Of a stretch of 6,834 nucleotides of DNA, positions 5,663 to 6,834 are shown one piece after another. A program made the translations under genes and the position numbers. How positions within the stretch are numbered: position 1 is the first letter of the stretch; each line of letters starts with the position of its first letter. Source of the DNA: Syntrophaceae bacterium UBA1163 (GTDB taxonomy: Bacteria > Desulfobacterota > BSN033 > UBA1163); assembly GCA_002311635.1 (NCBI GenBank), contig DBZJ01000103.1, forward strand, positions 1 through 6,834, in the 5' to 3' direction. The notes under the pieces are model-generated. The model saw nothing but the letters and a program-made list of their open reading frames with translations, was not told where the DNA came from and ran no database searches.

Positions 5663-6834
5663 TCAATCACTCAGATTAAATTGGTTTACAGAGGTGTTTT
5701 GCCGCCTCCCTAAGCCGTCCTGCGACTGAACATACCAATAAATAGTCGATCCCGTTACGTCCCCAACCAATTTCCGAATAGAAAGCCATTGGCTTGTGCT
5801 CAACGTTGTTTCAAATGTATCTGGAACTGGATTGGGATTTACAATTTTAAAAGAAAGGGACAACTTCTTTAAGGGGCGGGTTTTAAAATCAAGCTGGTTC
5901 CCAAACCATACAGTAAAAATGATGTTGCAATTGTTGTCCCACGTGAGGGTCGGCAACTCTGTCTTACTTGTGGGAGATATATTGGGGTTCTCAACAGGTC
6001 CTGCGCCGACAGTAAAGGAGAAAACACTGCTTTCTACCATCGTTCTGTCCTTTTTATTTGCAATCACCTTCCAGTAGACGGTTCCTCCGTTGGCGCCGGG
6101 TAGAAGAAGGATTCTCTTCCAGGCGCTTTTTTGGATGCTCAATGAATTCGATTTTAGGTTTCCATTCACCTTAAGGGAGACTCCCGAGAAATCACTGTTC
6201 ACAGAGAATTGGACTCCAATGCTCGTAAATGCCCCACTGGAAGTCCATTGAAATGTAGGTGGTTTGGCATCAACATAATCACAGGCAGTAAATGTTCCGT
6301 TGTCTGGGGTAATCTCCACATTGGTAATGGAATTGAACGCGGTCCCTTGCACCCCGGTTCCTTTAAGGGTCACTGTAACAGGGTTTTGGGCACTGTTGGA
6401 AGGTATGTTTGAAGAGTCCGAAAAAAAGTTTACAGATTCTGGTAGAAATCCGTAAGTTACTTTGCAGGTTCGAGACGGAGCAAGAGATTGCCCCGAACAA
6501 CTGTCCGTGCTTATGTAGAAGGGAGGAGAAGGAGAAGTCACAGTGCCAATGACCAGGGTCTCATTTCCAGTGCTTTTTACCGTTACCGTTTTCTCCAAAA
6601 AGGCCCCTATTTCCACTTTCTTAAAGTCTAAACTTGTTGGAGAAATTGAGATCCGAGGGGCCGTATATCTAAGCAAAACGCCTGTCGTATTTGTGCCATC
6701 TGACGTCTGTCCGACTGCCCATCCGCTGAAAGCTGTGATTAGATCAATACCTGTAAGTCCCCAGTTCCCAGTGACACCGAGTGGGCTGACACTGACAGAT
6801 GTCCATGACCCAACGTCCTCCCCTGGCATTTTTA
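5663..6834 (-). CDS. Large surface/extracellular-type protein with ASH and Ig-like repeats, N-terminus outside window
   Basis: The frame is open to the right edge; an internal ATG at 6829 is probably not the start. Counting residues from that Met: 1-55 contain GIDLITAFSGWAVGQ and VLLRY, resembling the WAVG...LLRY units of BNR/Ycf48-like beta-propeller repeats. Residues 58-161 form a choice-of-anchor-D/ASH (HYDIN-type) beta domain, with PRISISPTSLDF at its start, a likely disulphide pair Cys111/Cys122 before YGFLP, and TVTLKGTG at its end. Two similar Ig/fibronectin-like units follow: about 191-275 (PTFQW...GGTVYWKVIANKKD...SVFSFTVG) and about 293-387 (PTLTW...GSTIYWYVQSQDG...SVNQFNLS). Ser/Thr/Asn-rich composition fits an exported protein. 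The C-terminus has no LPXTG, PEP-CTERM or other sorting tail. A signal peptide, if any, is outside the window. The function is unknown; a binding, cell-surface or sensor role is inferred from the domains only. It shows no functional link to the U32 unit. Confidence 0.82.
   Translation of the reverse strand, partial: KMPGEDVGSWTSVSVSPLGVTGNWGLTGIDLITAFSGWAVGQTSDGTNTTGVLLRYTAPRISISPTSLDFKKVEIGAFLEKTVTVKSTGNETLVIGTVTSPSPPFYISTDSCSGQSLAPSRTCKVTYGFLPESVNFFSDSSNIPSNSAQNPVTVTLKGTGVQGTAFNSITNVEITPDNGTFTACDYVDAKPPTFQWTSSGAFTSIGVQFSVNSDFSGVSLKVNGNLKSNSLSIQKSAWKRILLLPGANGGTVYWKVIANKKDRTMVESSVFSFTVGAGPVENPNISPTSKTELPTLTWDNNCNIIFTVWFGNQLDFKTRPLKKLSLSFKIVNPNPVPDTFETTLSTSQWLSIRKLVGDVTGSTIYWYVQSQDGLGRRQNTSVNQFNLSD

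Noticed and set aside
5012..5713. 233-aa + strand frame across the U32 start and the palindromic repeat
   Set aside because: Antisense to the U32 gene, reads through the palindrome and into the next gene's end, and shows no protein family pattern.
1..6834. CRISPR array, tRNA, rRNA, insertion sequence or phage genes
   Set aside because: No regularly spaced repeats, cloverleaf-like segments, transposase or phage motifs were found on either strand.

Overview
This looks like a chromosomal segment of an anaerobic or facultatively anaerobic Gram-negative-type bacterium, most likely of the Desulfobacterota (former Deltaproteobacteria) or a similar group. That assignment is inference. It rests on a B12-dependent-type radical SAM protein beside a U32-family protein, on the style of the aromatic amino acid genes, and on two kinds of short palindromic intergenic repeat. 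No marker gene in the window fixes the taxonomy.

Left part (1-2200): aromatic amino acid biosynthesis. The 3' end of a shikimate kinase gene runs off the left edge and is followed after one base by aroC (chorismate synthase), both on the + strand. A 60-aa protein of unknown function lies on the - strand with its stop codon overlapping that of aroC. An AT-rich spacer follows, with a candidate promoter and a stem-loop. A free-standing AroQ-type chorismate mutase on the - strand comes next. Together these genes cover shikimate to shikimate-3-phosphate, EPSP to chorismate, and chorismate to prephenate.

Middle part (2260-5467): a + strand 131-aa protein of unknown function overlaps tail-to-tail the end of a two-gene - strand unit. 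That unit is a U32-family (UbiU/UbiV/RlhA/TrhP-like) putative iron-sulfur protein, transcribed first, then a 501-aa cobalamin-binding-type radical SAM protein. The U32 gene has no Shine-Dalgarno sequence, but a good -35/extended -10 pair would start transcription at its ATG (leaderless). A degraded TTGTAG-type repeat fills the spacer between the two genes.

Right part (5468-6834): a spacer with a strong REP-like palindrome, then the C-terminal 390 or so residues of a large - strand protein of extracellular type. It has a piece of a WAVG-type repeat region, a choice-of-anchor-D/ASH beta domain and two tandem Ig/fibronectin-like repeats, and it continues past the right edge.

Most interesting points: (1) the U32 + B12-type radical SAM pair, with a second four-cysteine cluster in the U32 protein, may be an uncharacterised O2-independent modification system; (2) the U32 proteins RlhA and TrhP need prephenate, and a chorismate mutase that makes prephenate sits close by; (3) chorismate synthase has Gln where the catalytic His106 of the E. 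coli enzyme lies.
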